Both the position numbers and the translations under genes were made by a program. Below, in pieces: positions 45,969 through 58,900 of a DNA stretch of 64,000 nt (position 1 is the first letter of the stretch; every line of letters begins with the position of its first letter). The notes beneath the pieces were generated by a model. The model was not told the origin of the DNA, made no database searches, and saw only the letters and a list, made by a program, of their open reading frames with translations. Source of the stretch: Sarocladium kiliense (lineage: Eukaryota > Ascomycota > Sordariomycetes > Hypocreales > Sarocladiaceae); NCBI GenBank assembly GCA_030734395.1, contig JAUZTG010000034.1:496001-560000 (forward strand), written 5' to 3'.

Positions 45969-46743
45969 TTAGGAGCCCAGGCACTCCGTGACAAAGCGGC
46001 CCGCAACGAAATCCCCCTGGTTCATGGGGATAAACGCCTCCCATGCCCTATTAGGAGCAGAAGACCACGATCCAACATACTTTGTGTAAAGCGGGTAGTA
46101 GTACACCACGCCTTCACCAGGACAGTTGCCAACCGTAAAGGACATACCCTTCTCGATAGTCTCCGTGTGCTCCATGCTAACCTCAATGCTGACTGAAGCC
46201 GAGAAGACTTCAAAGAGTGAAGCACCAATTTCGGTGGAGACGGAGACACCAACAGTGAGTGACTCACTAAAGGACCAGGAAGCCTCAGTGCCGGAGGAGA
46301 GAATTGGGGAGGCCTGGTAGCGGTCGTCTGGTTTAATCACATTCTCAGACACGGAGATGAGACTGAAGCTGTCTCCATCCTCCTGCCTGACCTGCAAGTC
46401 TCTTGCTACATCCTCAGCTGAAGCAACTTCGTCCAGCGCCTCCACATCCTCTATGCTAAGCTGGTAGCGCAGCACTTTCCCATTACCAACAGTCTCTGGG
46501 GACGCAATTTCATTGAGCAGACCTGAGAAGCCAGGGTTGTTGTAGGCCTTGAACTGTATGGCCTGGACGTCGGGTGTAGTTTCTCCTCCAGCGAATTGAG
46601 GCTCGCAGAAGGCCTTGACGATTGAGTGATATTCCAGGAACATGTTGCCGCCATTAGTGTAGATGCACTCATTCTTGGTGAAGCAAACGCTAAGGATGCA
46701 GTTCCCGGGCCCATCGGGGTGGGTATAGACGTTAATGCGTATC
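45969..46743 (-). CDS. 3' exon of a beta-rich, secreted-type protein; 5' end not found
   Basis: The frame from an acceptor (TTGCAG, exon from 46743) to the stop at 45969 gives 257 residues after one split codon. The start exon could not be located. The N-terminal part has several cysteines (NCILSVCF; NECIYTNGGN). The middle part alternates polar and hydrophobic residues (ASWSFSESLTVGVSVS; VFSASVSIEVSMEHTE), then GNCPGEGVVYYYPLY. That alternating pattern is reminiscent of the membrane-inserting region of aerolysin-type beta-pore proteins, a resemblance seen by eye only. The 250 bp upstream show no clear ATG exon in frame, so this may be a truncated relic. A plant- or microbe-directed secreted protein is one possibility. 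Function not assigned. Confidence 0.45.
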
Positions 46744-48184
46744 CTGCAAGGCTCCTCGTGAGGTGGTCATCCCCGCTGTATATACAAACATATTCATCCT
46801 AGTAGTATATATGCGTCTTCGTAGTCGTTGTGCAATAATTGACCTGAGAAGCGAACAGCTTTCTAGATGCTGCCAAAGTCGTCAAGTTTCAGGCCTCAGC
46901 GTCATGGGTGTGATTTAAACAGACTATACACTAGGCTCATTAGCTTAAAGCGACGACTTCTGCTGAAATTCAGGAGACATAGAGCTCGCAACTTCAGTTA
47001 TACCTTAGAATTGGCCTCTTCAAAGCCATGGCGTTGATGCCAGGGGCTGTCACGGAACTTAGTGACCGCTCAAAGCAACACGAACTTCCCATCACATTAA
47101 TACTACGCGAGAAGACAGTGGCCTTCATATTGAAGCCGACTGGCAGGTGTACGATACTACCTCCAGTCCTGCCACGACGTTGGATTCTGGTACGGCGTCA
47201 TATAACGTCAGCCTTGCTATGGCCCCATGGCGTTCGGTCTTCTTTTTTTTTTTTTTTTTAGAATGGTGATAGACTGTGAACCAGAAAGAATAGGTCTTTG
47301 GTGCAGGTTCCATGTCCCTATCGAGATGCTACCCGCGGCTCGTGAGAAAGCCATTGCTGCCGGTGTTCCGTATTGACCCCTGGCAGAGGGATGCGGCAGC
47401 CAGGAGCCGTCTATGCATTTTCCTTATTGGGCTCTAAATCGCCGATCCTTATGTTTTCTCGCTTGTGGTTCAGGGGAATCTGAAGAAGGTAGCATTAGCT
47501 ATCGCCACTCAAACGTATCATGACTTGTGACTGGTCCCGGTTGGAGGCTACACCTATCCACGTAGTGCTTTCTTGTCTGCTTGGTCTATTCAAAGACGCA
47601 AATTTGATGTCAACCCTTCTGAAATACCGCTTTCAGCATTTGATCGAGCGTCCGAGCTTCGGGAAATGCACCTTGGTTTCTGGTTTCTGCGTAGGAGGGT
47701 TCATGGCGAAGGTGCCTCATGCTCGGCACCTAATGTTCGTACTGCCCCACCCGAAACGTGACATGACAATAGATAGGGTTGAGAACCTCTGTGCCATCAG
47801 GGCATGCCCAAGAATCAGTGCATACGGCCAATGGGCTGGTTAAGCTGAGGCGTTCGTATGGTTGATATATTGTGCTAAGTCCAAGCCAAACCCCCATGTT
47901 ACCGCTCGACTCGTCTACTCCAACGCCTTTACCAGGTGTCACGCCCTAAGTTCGGCTCCAGTGTATTGTGAGCAAGTTGTCTCATTGGCTGTCTAGATGA
48001 TCCTGAGACTATGAGCGGTTCTGTGTGCTGCTGGCAGGTGGGGGTTCCAGCCCTCAGACCACCAATATCTTCTTGCCCTTCATGACGGAATACCTCCTCT
48101 CAGTTGGCCGAAAGGCACAGTAACAACACCACAGAAATGGTGCTGCCGCTGAGTGAGCCTGTTCCTGTCATCGAGCAAGGAATG
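46744..48184. other. 1.4-kb region without a supported gene
   Basis: It should hold the missing 5' part of the gene ending at 45969. A T-run of 17 lies at 47243-47259. Small open frames (47520-47843 plus; 47730-47942 minus) show no family features. Confidence 0.4.
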
Positions 48185-49108
48185 CTACTGGATCCACCAT
48201 CGCTGACGGTCGTGGCGCTCGTAGACTCCGAAGTTCCAGTCTCTTCCGTTCCGGGAGGCTTTGACGGCAGCTCTGAGTTCCAATACCTCGGATTCCAGTC
48301 GTTCAGCTGCATAGTACGGTCTGAAGAAGGCTGGATGATCCAGCTCAGGTGGTTCCTCGTTGCCGTGCATGACATACCAAACAAGTCGGTGCTGGATGGC
48401 AGTGATGGCCACTTCGCGGTTGTAGGCTTTCACGCGGCGGAGCTCGCATCTGTCAAAATGAAGAACCGCCTCTGCTTTTGCCTTGGATCGGTCGAAGCCC
48501 TCCATCCACTCAATGTCGTCGGGGTGAAGCATACGCCCTCTTTCGTCTGTCCAGATGATCTCCATCTTGTCCTCTTCATACGTGTGTGTATGGCAGTAAG
48601 CAAAGCAATGCTGAGCTCGTGCTTCGTCGTTGCTCCTGCTTTCTTCCGCCACCTGATTCTATTGCTGGGGCAGATTCGACGAGCTAGAGCCTTTCTTCAC
48701 TCGGCCACAGACGATACGAACTTCGCTGAGCTCCGGGCGCAGCAAGCGCTTTCCTGGCCATGGACGCGGGTTCATGGTCGTGTCCCAATGCGCAACTCCA
48801 GTCTCATCCCACGTGCCATGAACCTCTCCAGCTAGCTTGAGTTGCTCTTGGGCCATGGTCTCGGCGTCTTCGGTGAATACTTCGTCGTCATCGTGGCCAG
48901 TCGCACGAGACATGAGGTCAATCATCGGTGCGTAGAAGCAACCAAACTCCCAGCGACTGTAATCATCCGGCCCGCGGATGATGGCAATGAGCTCAGAGTC
49001 GAATATCTCAGCCATTTCTAAGAAGTACGTAAGTTTTGTTAGTTACCAGCTTCGTGCGGTATTGTATACTCTGATATACGTACGTTTGGGTGTGGAGCTT
49101 CTGCCCAT
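48185..49108 (-). pseudogene. hypothetical gene interrupted by one in-frame TAG
   Basis: Inferred exons are 49108-49084 (MGRSSTPK plus one base) and 49017-48185. The 66-nt intron has a GTACGT donor, a CTAAC branch site and a TTAG acceptor. The frame then runs 118 codons from the Met at 49015 to TAG at 48661-48659 and continues in the same frame for 157 codons to the stop at 48185. Both halves read as normal, charged, soluble protein (WEFGCFYAPMIDLMSRATG; TDERGRMLHPDDIEWMEGFD). A 48-nt in-frame intron from GTGAAG to CAG would remove the TAG, but the donor is weak and no branch site is seen. Other options are a nonsense mutation, stop readthrough (context CAA TAG AAT) or a base error. No family was recognised. 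Confidence 0.5.
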
Positions 49109-49504
49109 TGTGGGATGCCAGTGGTGATGAACCTGGATGACCCAAGAGTAAATTGTGAGGCAATATATACTCTCTCATATATGGCACATGACGTGCTTTC
49201 ATGACTCAACAGTTGAGTCTCTATTGTTGTTCGTGCCCGATGGCTTTGCCGGATGAATAGGACCACGACAGGTGGTGGACAGTGTTCAGGGTAGGCGCTC
49301 CTCCGGGGAACCGTCGCGGGGTCCCGACGCGGGTGACGACCGCGTTTCGACCAGGCACGCGTTAAGTGCAAGCTCTCCCACTGCCTACAATCAAGAGCCT
49401 CCTCATCTTCGAACGACGAGCTGAGAGCCATTCCATGGTATGGTGCATGACACATTGAAGCAGCAAGAACTCTTGGGACCTTTCGCTTCCGCGATTATTT
49501 CAAC
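49109..49504. promoter_or_regulatory. divergent promoter region before RFC2
   Basis: About 400 bp between the hypothetical minus-strand gene and RFC2. An open minus-strand frame crosses it (49039-49455) but contains the intron and leader of the neighbour and is not called. No TATA element was identified. Confidence 0.4.
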
Positions 49505-50817
49505 ATGGCCAGCTCTTTCTTCGACCTCAAGGCCCGAAAGGCTGCAGCAGCGAACGGCACCACCGAAACCAAACCAGAGAAGCAATCCGATGGCAGGACA
49601 CAGCCATGGGTAGAGAAATAGTAAGAGCCGAAGCTCCAGAAGCTCCCAAAGGCTCGCATGGACAGGAACTAAAACTTCTGCAGTCGGCCCAAGACCCTCA
49701 GCGATGTCACCGCCCAGGACCATACAGTCACTGTGCTCCAGCGAACCCTTCAAGCCTCCAATGTACGAACGAAGCTACACTAAGAGACTAAGATGATACG
49801 CTGACATAGGAAAAAAGCTCCCGCACATGCTCTTCCACGGCCCACCAGGCACAGGAAAGACGTCAACGATCCTAGCGCTAGCTAAGGAACTCTACGGTCC
49901 CGAAATGATGAAGTCACGAGTACTTGAGCTGAACGCTTCCGACGAACGCGGCATCTCCATCGTCCGAGAGAAGGTCAAGAACTTTGCACGCATGCAACTG
50001 ACGAATGCTCCGGCCGGCTATAACAAGAAGTATCCTTGCCCACCTTTCAAGATCATCATCCTAGACGAGGCGGATTCTATGACACAAGACGCGCAAAGCG
50101 CTCTGCGACGCACGATGGAAACATACAGCAAGATCACGCGTTTCTGTTTGATTTGCAACTACGTCACCCGAATTATTGACCCATTGGCGAGTCGATGCAG
50201 CAAATTCCGCTTCAAGAGTCTGGACCAGGGCAATGCGAAGAAGCGGCTGGAGCAGATTGCCGAGAAGGAGGGTGTCGCACTTGAAGACGACGTCATTGAT
50301 ACACTGATCAAGTGTAGCGAAGGTGATTTGCGTAAAGCAATCACGTTCTTGCAAAGTGCGGCTCGACTTGTTGGAGCTGGAAGCAAGGATGGCGATGGTG
50401 ACGACTCAATGGACGTCGACAAGCGGCCAGTGACGCGCAAGATCATCGAGGATATTGCCGGTGTCATTCCTGAAAAGACGATAGGGCAGCTTGTTCAGGC
50501 ATTGCGACCAAGGTCCTCGGGAAGCTCTTATGCGGATATCTCAAAGACGGTCGAGGAAATGGTTGCGGATGGGTGGAGCGCTGGCCAAGTCGTCACTCAG
50601 GTACGTTGGGAAAAAGGAACAGGCTGTGCTTTCAATACTAACAGATATGCAGCTCTACCAGGCTCTTACCCTTGACGAGACCATTCCAGACGTGCAGAAG
50701 AACAAGATCGTCCTGGTCTTCTCAGAAGTGGACAAGCGGCTTGTCGACGGCTCAGACGAGCACCTATCCATTCTGGATCTCGCAATGAGAATATCGAACA
50801 TCATGGCGGGCCGCTAG
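49505..50817 (+). CDS. RFC2: replication factor C subunit 2 (clamp-loader ATPase)
   Basis: Four exons: 49505-49620, 49684-49762, 49818-50600 and 50653-50817, giving 380 residues, normal for the family. The AAA+ motifs are clear: Walker A GPPGTGKT at 73-80, Walker B DEAD near 149, sensor/arginine-finger region LASRCSKFRF near 189, and the RFC-box sequence ELNASDERGI. The block ERGISIVREKVKNFA and FCLICNYVTRIIDPLASRCS place it with yeast Rfc2 / human RFC4. Role: the heteropentameric RFC loads PCNA onto primer-template junctions and serves checkpoint clamp loaders. The third exon begins at CTCCCG, after AAAAAAG; the earlier AG, five bases past the CTGAC branch site, would break the frame. The C-terminal collar domain ends in SNIMAGR. 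It is convergent with the coiled-coil gene. Confidence 0.95.
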
Positions 50818-50964
50818 ATGGATTCTTGTTGACAAATCTGTGGAAAACAACATGGGCGATGTACTGAACAAACGTACTGGAGTTGAAGGTTGATTTTATC
50901 GGCGCAAAAAGATCTCATGTGCTAGAAGCTATTGCTACCTCATGCATTTTATATGAAGATATCA

Positions 50965-52536
50965 TCAGCCAACATTGTCAGACCCAATAAGTCCTAGACT
51001 GCCGTGTAATTTTGACCAAGGATCTCCAGGTACTCTAACTGGCGCCTTGTCTGTATGCTTCCTGCCACCTGCCGCTTTAGATGGACTCGCTCCCGTCAGC
51101 CACACATCATCCTCTGTCTCGTCACCTGCTGGTGTCTCTGTTTCATCCTTCTTGGGTACATGCTGTCCAAGGAGGCTGTTGATCTCTTCGAGTGATTGCA
51201 TCGTGGCACCCAGCGAGATCTGTCCACGTTCAACATGTTCGGTCACTGCCTCGAGACAGGCAATCTTTGCAGAATCAGCCGCGAAAACCCATGGCTTGAT
51301 TCGTTGGGCAATATCTGGACGACCCGAGCCCCTGCCTGTAAGCTCGTGCTGCAAGCCCGATCGTCGCCGCATAGAGTCCTTCATTGGATAGGCAGGCAGC
51401 AACTGACTTTCCTCGGCCAGATGCCCCAAGCTTTGACACATGTCCTTGGCTTGCTTGCTGAGAGAGTTTCCGACATGAGATTTCTGAGCTATCATTGCCT
51501 TTTGCGTTCTTGAGAGTGAGAGCAGCTGCTCGATGTATGGTGTGAGGAGGTAGTCCGTAGGAGGGTCATTATCTTCCACTGTCTCCTCGAGCGACTGTGG
51601 TTTCAGGGACGGAATCGAAGATGATTGTGGCCCTTGCTCCAGCATGTCCAGCAACGCCTTGCGTGATGACACGTACTTCTCGTACTTCGCTCTGACTTCT
51701 TCAAGCTTGGCATCGATGCTGGCTTGATCAACCTGCTCCGGTTGGTTGCCTTCTGACTTCCCGCCTGAGTCATCCTCCTGATCGTCTATCGCAGCATTAC
51801 TCAACTCTGACTCAATCCAATTGATCAGCTCGTTCCGAGTGGCGCTGAGAGCTTCCATTTTAGCACCATTACTGACAACTTCTGGCAAGCTTTCGGCGTT
51901 GCGGCGAGCCTGGGCCAGAAGCTGTTCCTCCTGTTTGCAGAGAACCCTAGCCCTGAGTGCGATTTTCTCAAGGTTTGCTGCCTGGCTTTTCAGATCCTGA
52001 GGCTCTGAAGTCTGCGCAGCCACCATACTGCTCAGTATCTCCTTAGGTATCTCAGGCAGTGGTGGCACATCCTGGAACATCTGAACGGGATCCAGGTATG
52101 TACTGGAAGCTGCTGGTTCTTCCGCCAAGTTATCAAGATGGTCTTTGATGACAAGTAATCGTTTTCGTTTGCGTTGCAGTCGCAATAAAGCCATGCGCTC
52201 AGCCAGGAAGTCGGAGCATTCTGCAGTCACTTTTGGTGGTTCTGCATCAGGTTCCGTATCCCGTGCTCCGGCAAGGGCCTCGAATTCTCGACGCGCTTCT
52301 GCATTTGCTTTCAAGGCCTCGAGGTACTCCTTGTGAACCCCTTTGGCAGAAGTCGAGTCAATATATTCGGCATCACCGTCTGCAAGGGAAAAGGGCCGCC
52401 GGATGAGTGCATCGGGAGAGTTGGCCTCGAGGTTTAGAGCTAGGATTCGTCGTATGTATGCCACCTCCTCACGTGGCTTGACATAAGGTTCGAGGGCCTC
52501 GCGATACCGCCTGGCATATTCATTTGAGTCAGACAT
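50965..52536 (-). CDS. coiled-coil protein of unknown function
   Basis: One exon codes 523 residues. It is mainly helical: Glu/Lys/Leu/Ala-rich segments at about 60-135 (LLRLQRKRKRLLVIKDHL), 180-240 and 280-310 suggest coiled coils, separated by acidic linkers (DDQEDDSGGKSEG). A conserved-looking C-terminal block contains PWVFAADSAKIACLEAV and a short GDPWSKLHGSLGLIG end. No enzyme motif, signal peptide or membrane segment is seen. No family was recognised; a structural or complex subunit is the general expectation. It shares a 426-bp divergent promoter with BRR2, which might mean co-expression. Confidence 0.8.
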   Translation of the reverse strand: MSDSNEYARRYREALEPYVKPREEVAYIRRILALNLEANSPDALIRRPFSLADGDAEYIDSTSAKGVHKEYLEALKANAEARREFEALAGARDTEPDAEPPKVTAECSDFLAERMALLRLQRKRKRLLVIKDHLDNLAEEPAASSTYLDPVQMFQDVPPLPEIPKEILSSMVAAQTSEPQDLKSQAANLEKIALRARVLCKQEEQLLAQARRNAESLPEVVSNGAKMEALSATRNELINWIESELSNAAIDDQEDDSGGKSEGNQPEQVDQASIDAKLEEVRAKYEKYVSSRKALLDMLEQGPQSSSIPSLKPQSLEETVEDNDPPTDYLLTPYIEQLLSLSRTQKAMIAQKSHVGNSLSKQAKDMCQSLGHLAEESQLLPAYPMKDSMRRRSGLQHELTGRGSGRPDIAQRIKPWVFAADSAKIACLEAVTEHVERGQISLGATMQSLEEINSLLGQHVPKKDETETPAGDETEDDVWLTGASPSKAAGGRKHTDKAPVRVPGDPWSKLHGSLGLIGSDNVG

Positions 52537-52962
52537 CGTGTGATTACCATCGTCGCCACCTCTGCCTGGACGAAGGTATAGTCCACTCGTCGCGATGCCG
52601 TTCGAGGCTCGACGCGGTGAGATGGTGTAGGCTGCCCCACCACATGTGGCTGGTGCCAGGCTGCCAGGCGCTAACCCCGAACAGGTGCTAGCGACAGGCT
52701 CGGTGCAGCCTCAGATCAAACATGGCGACAGGCGCGATCTGAAATTTATCACCACTCCAGCAACCACCTGTGTTCATCTTCGCCCTTTCTCATCACGCAC
52801 ACGAGGCTCCAGGAGCTGCCAGGAGCGACACACGAGCTGTATCTACATACAAGCATTCCTACTACGACGCGCATGGTCATCTAAAGGCGAAGCTCGGGGA
52901 GCTTTTGTCGAGCATATCGACCTTCCCTCCACACCTGAAGCTGCGAAAACAACACCGCAACC
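52537..52962. promoter_or_regulatory. shared divergent promoter of the coiled-coil gene and BRR2
   Basis: 426 bp between two start codons. No TATA box is obvious, as is common for housekeeping genes. The open frames here are short and Arg/Pro-rich and not called. Confidence 0.45.
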
Positions 52963-55900
52963 ATGTCGGACCAACAGCGCGATGTGTCGCAGTACAAGTA
53001 CTCGGCCATGTCCAACCTGGTTCTCCAGGTGGACCGTCGATTCGTCACTAGGCGGAACGATGAGGCCACAGGCGACCCGGAATCACTCGCTGGAAGGCTG
53101 AGTATCCGGGATATGGGCGGCCGAGTCGCGCGCGAGGAGGCGCCGCGGCCCAAGAGACAGCCTGGAATGCCCGATATCCAGAGAGGAAGCATGCAAGAAG
53201 GCGAAGATATCTTGCTGCGCGAACAAAAGAGGCGGAAAGCGGAGGCACCTCAGATGCGCGGGACGGGTGTCTTGGGCGCCAGCGAGCCTCTGGTTGAGGG
53301 CATTCAATACCGACCGCGGACGCAAGCGACGCGTGCAACACTCGACTTGATAATGTCAATCGTCAGAACTGCTATGGGGGATGCACCACATGACGCGATT
53401 CGCAGTGCTGCAGACGTCGCACTGGAGTATCTGAAGGATGACGACATGAAGGATCTCGACAAGAAGAAAGAGATCGACGACGCACTCGATGTCAACCTCA
53501 CACCTAAGCAGTTCAATGAGCTGCTGAATCTCAGCAAGAAAATTACCGACTACGACGCCCAGGATGACGATGAAGATGCAGAGATGGGTGGCGCTGATGG
53601 TGATGATGCGGAAATGGATGAGAGGCAAGGTGTAGCAGTCGCATTTGACGAAGACGAGGATGAAGATGAAGGTGGAATTGTTAATGAGGTCCGCGATGAG
53701 TCCTCTGAGGATGAAGACGAAGACGAAGAGGACCAAGATGCTGCAAATGGCGATAACGACCTTGCTATTGACCAGGATGAGATGATCCTTGACGCTGGCG
53801 ACTCGAAAGACAACGCAGATGACAAGGACAAGTTGGCCATTCCTGCTCGAGATATTGACGCCTTCTGGCTGCAACGACAGATTGGCACATTGTACCCAGA
53901 TGTCCATGAGCAGACGGACAAGACCAAACGCGCTCTTGAGATTCTCTCTGGGGAGCCGGATGAGCCTGGCGGCGAGCCGAAGACACTCGGAGACATCGAA
54001 AACGATCTCATGGAGCTCTTTGACTACGAACACAACAAGCTTGCAAATGAGCTTGTCCACAACAAGGACAAGGTATATTGGTTGACTCGCCTTGCTCGCG
54101 CTGAGGCTGCGGAGGAACGGGCGACAATTGAAAGAGAGATGGTATCGGAAGGTCTTCAATGGATACTCAACGAGCTCCGAGGCACCGGATCAGACGAGAA
54201 GCGGAAAGGGGACATCAAGATGGACATTGACGTACCCGCATCGTTCACAGACGCCCCGAAGACTGAGCGGGCCGAGGGTCAGCTTGTCGGTGGCTTGCAG
54301 CCCAAGCGAACGATTAACCTTGAGAACTTGGTTTTCGATCAAGGAAACCATTTGATGACCAATCCTAAAGTTCGTCTGCCCGAGGGCTCCACGAAGCGCT
54401 CCTTCAAGGGATATGAGGAGATCCACGTGCCCCCGCCGAAGAAGCGCAACGACCCGAGCGATGCCCTGATTCCGATCACCGAGATGCCTGAGTGGGCTCG
54501 CGGCCCCTTCGGCACGACGAAATCACTCAACAGGATTCAGTCCAAGTGCTACCCGACTGCTTTCCAGGATGACGGAAATATGCTTATTTGCGCCCCAACT
54601 GGCAGTGGAAAGACCAACGTCGCCATGTTGACAATTCTGCGCGAACTTGGCAAGCACAGAAACCCCGAGACTGGTGATATCGATCTTGATTCATTCAAGA
54701 TTGTCTATATTGCACCTCTGAAGGCTTTAGTCCAGGAGCAGGTCGGCAACTTTGGCAAGAGGCTCGAGCCGTATGGTGTCCAGGTTTCGGAGTTGACTGG
54801 TGATCGTCAACTCACCAAACAACAGATCGCAGAGACCCAGATCATTGTCACTACGCCTGAGAAATGGGATGTTATCACCAGAAAGGCGACCGACCTGACT
54901 TACACGAATCTCGTTCGTCTCATTATCATCGACGAGATTCACTTGCTACACGATGATCGTGGCCCGGTTCTCGAGAGTATTGTCAGCAGGACTATCCGCA
55001 AGACTGAGCAAACTGGCGAGCCTGTGCGTCTCGTCGGTTTGTCTGCCACACTCCCAAACTACCGTGACGTTGCGAGCTTCTTGCGTGTAGACCCAGCGAC
55101 TGGTCTCCACCACTTTGACGGCTCCTTCCGACCATGCCCCCTTCGCCAAGAGTTCGTCGGTGTCACGGATCGCAAGCCTATCAAGCAGCTCAAGACGATG
55201 AACGATGTGTGCTACAATAAGGTCATTGAGCACGTTGGCAAGAACCGGAATCAGATGCTAATCTTCGTGCACTCACGCAAGGAGACTGCCAAGACTGCCA
55301 AATTCATCCGTGACAAGGCCCTGGAGAACGAGACTATCAACCAAATCTTGCGACACGACGCCGGCAGCAGAGAAGTGTTGAATGAGGCTGCAGGGCAGGC
55401 TACCGACAAGGATCTCAAGGACATTCTGCCATACGGATTTGGTATTCACCATGCTGGTATGAGCAGAATTGACAGGACCGACGTGGAGGATCTCTTCGCT
55501 CGTGGCGCTATCCAGGTTCTCGTCTGCACAGCCACTCTAGCCTGGGGTGTTAACTTGCCAGCTCACACTGTCATCATCAAGGGCACCCAGGTATACTCGC
55601 CAGAGAAGGGTAGCTGGGTCGAGCTCAGCCCACAGGACGTGCTGCAAATGCTTGGTCGCGCTGGGCGACCTCAGTATGACACGTATGGTGAGGGTATCAT
55701 TATCACCACACAGAGCGAGATCCAGTACTACCTTTCGCTGCTCAACCAACAACTCCCGATTGAGAGTCAGTTTGTGAGCAAGCTTGTGGACAACCTCAAC
55801 GCAGAAATCGTTCTCGGTAATGTGCGGACCCGAGATGAGGGAGTGGAGTGGCTCGGATACACATACCTTTTCGTGCGAATGCTTCGGTCGCCTGGTTTGT

Positions 55901-58900
55901 ACCAGGTCGGAGCGGAGTATGAGGACGACGAGGCTCTTGAGCAGAAGCGCGTGGATCTCATTCATTCGGCTGCTATTGTCCTTCGAAAGTCGAATCTCAT
56001 CAAGTACGATGAGAAGACGGGCAGACTACAGTCCACCGAGCTTGGCCGCATTGCCTCTCACTACTACATCACGCATGGATCAATGGAGACCTACAACAAC
56101 CTCATTCAACCTCAGATCACAACAATTGAGCTTTTCCGCGTCTTCTCGCTCAGCGCTGAATTCAAGTACATTCCGGTCCGTCAGGATGAAAAGCTTGAGC
56201 TTGCGAAACTTCTTGGACGAGTCCCTATCCCTGTCAAAGAGAGCATCGAAGAGCCCCATGCCAAGATCAACGTCTTGTTGCAAGCATACATTTCTCGGTT
56301 ACAGCTGGATGGCTTGGCGCTAATGGCTGATATGGTTTACGTTACCCAGAGTGCTGGTCGTATTCTGCGAGCGATCTTCGAGATCGCTCTGAAGAAGGGC
56401 TGGGCTTCTGTCACAAAGACTGCTCTGGATCTGTGTAAGATGGCGGAGAAGAGGATGTGGCCTACCATGACTCCTTTGCGACAGTTCCCATCATGCCCTC
56501 GCGACATCATCCAGAAGGCTGAGAGAATCGACGTATCCTGGAGTAGCTACTTCGATCTGGACCCACCTAGGATGGGTGAGGTTTTGGGTCTCCCCCGTGC
56601 CGGAAGGACGGTGTGCGGCCTCGTAGCCAAGTTCCCAAGGCTGGAGGTCCAGGCTCAAGTCCAACCGATGACGAGGTCAATGATCAGAGTCGAGCTCAGC
56701 CTTACGCCAAACTTCGAATGGGACGACAGCGTGCATGGTACCGCTGAGAGCTTCTGGATTCTTGTTGAGGATTGCGATGGCGAAGACATCCTCTACCACG
56801 ACACATTCCTGCTACGGAAAGATTACGTGGAGTCCGAATCAAAGGAGCATGTGGTGGACTTCACAGTTCCAATCACCGACCCAATGCCACCCAACTACTT
56901 CGTTTCAGTTGTCTCTGACCGCTGGATGCACGCCGAGACTCGTCTGGCCATTCCCTTCCACAAACTTATTCTGCCTGAGAAGTTCCCGCCTCACACGGAG
57001 CTTCTGGACCTCCAACCCCTACCAATCTCAGCACTGAAGGTGGAAAGCTACGTCAACCTATACCCTGAGTGGAAGACATTCAACAGGATACAAACGCAAA
57101 CATTCAACTCTCTGTTCAAGACTGACCAGAACGTCTTCGTCGGTGCTCCTACCGGTAGTGGCAAGACAGTGTGCGCCGAATTCGCGATTCTCAGGCATTG
57201 GATGCAAGATGAACCGGGCAGAGCAGTGTACATTGCTCCTTTCGAAGAGCTTGTCGACGTGCGTTTCCAAGATTGGCAAAAGCGCCTCAGCAACCTTCGG
57301 GGCGGCAAGGAGATCGTCAAATTGACCGGCGAGACCGCAACCGACTTGAAGCTGCTGGAGAAGGGAGATCTTATTCTGGCTACACCGACGCAGTGGGATG
57401 TCCTGTCAAGGCAGTGGAAGCGCAGAAAGAACGTGCACTCGGTCGAGCTATTTATTGCCGATGACATCCATCTCCTCGGTGGCAACATGGGCTACGTGTA
57501 CGAGATTATCGTCTCACGTATGCACTACATCCGCACCCAGCTGGAGAGCAGCATGCGCATTGTTGCTCTTAGTGTTTCACTTGCGAACGCGCGGGACATT
57601 GGCGAATGGATCGACGCGAAGAAGCACGACATCTACAGCTTCAGTCCTCATGTTCGCCCTGTACCTCTCGAGTTGCACATCCAGTCGTACAGCATCCCTC
57701 ACTTCCCGTCGCTCATGCTCGCAATGGCGAAGCCAACATACCTCGCCATCACGCAGATGTCTCCCAACCAGCCAGCCATGGTCTTCACGCCAAGCCGCAA
57801 ACAAACCCGAATGGCTGCCCGCGATATCCTTGCCGCGTGTGCCGCAGACGATGATGAAGACAGGTTCTTGCACCTTGACGAGCAGCAAATGAAGCCTTTC
57901 CTTGATCGCGTGCATGAGGAAGCTCTCGCTGAGTCGCTGTCGCATGGCGTTGGCTATTATCACGAGGCACTGAGTGTGAGTGATAGAAGGATCGTCAAGT
58001 ACCTCTACGATCAAGGCGCCATCCAAGTTCTTGTTGCCTCCAGGGACGTTTGCTGGGAGCTCAACAGTACTGCTCACTTGGTCATCTTGATGAACACTCA
58101 ATTTTTCGAGGGACGGGAGCACCGTTACGTGGACTACCCCCTGAGCGAAGTGCTGCACATGTTCGGTAAAGCTCTCCGACCGTCAGGCGACGGCCGTGGC
58201 CGTGGTGTGCTCATGGTCCCTCAAGTCAAGCGCGACTACTACAAGAAATTCTTGAATGAGGCGCTTCCCGTTGAGTCTCACCTTCACAGCTATGTTCATG
58301 ACGCTTTCGTCACTGAGATCAGCACCAAGATGATTGAGTCCGGTGATGATGCCATCAACTGGACTACCTTTACTTACTTCTATCGACGACTGCTGGCCAA
58401 TCCAAGCTACTATGGTTTGACAAGCACGACGCACGAGGGCCTAAGCAACTATGTTTCGGATCTTGTCGAAGACACTCTGAAGGAATTATCGGAGTCGCAA
58501 ATCATCGACTACGACGAGGAAGATGGATCCGTGGCGCCTCAGAACGCCGCTATGATTGCTGCCTATTATAACATCTCCTACATCACCATGCAGACGTTCC
58601 TCCTGTCACTCAGTGAGCGAACGAAGCTCAAGGGTATTCTGGAAATCGTCACCTCTGCGACAGAGTTCGAGAATGTTCAGATCAGGCGACATGAGGAGGG
58701 TCTTCTCCGGCGTATTTACGACCGTCTGCCTGTGAAGATGAAGGAGCCAGCCTATGATTCACCGCACTTCAAGGCCTTCGTTCTCCTGCAGGCACACTTC
58801 TCGCGGATGCAGCTTCCGATCGACATGTCCAAGGATCAAGAGGTCATATTGTCGCGGGTTCTGAGCCTCCTGAGCGCCATGGTTGACATCCAGTCTTCCG

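Noticed and set aside
53356..54159. 267-codon minus-strand ORF inside BRR2
   Set aside because: Shadow of the BRR2 coding frame.
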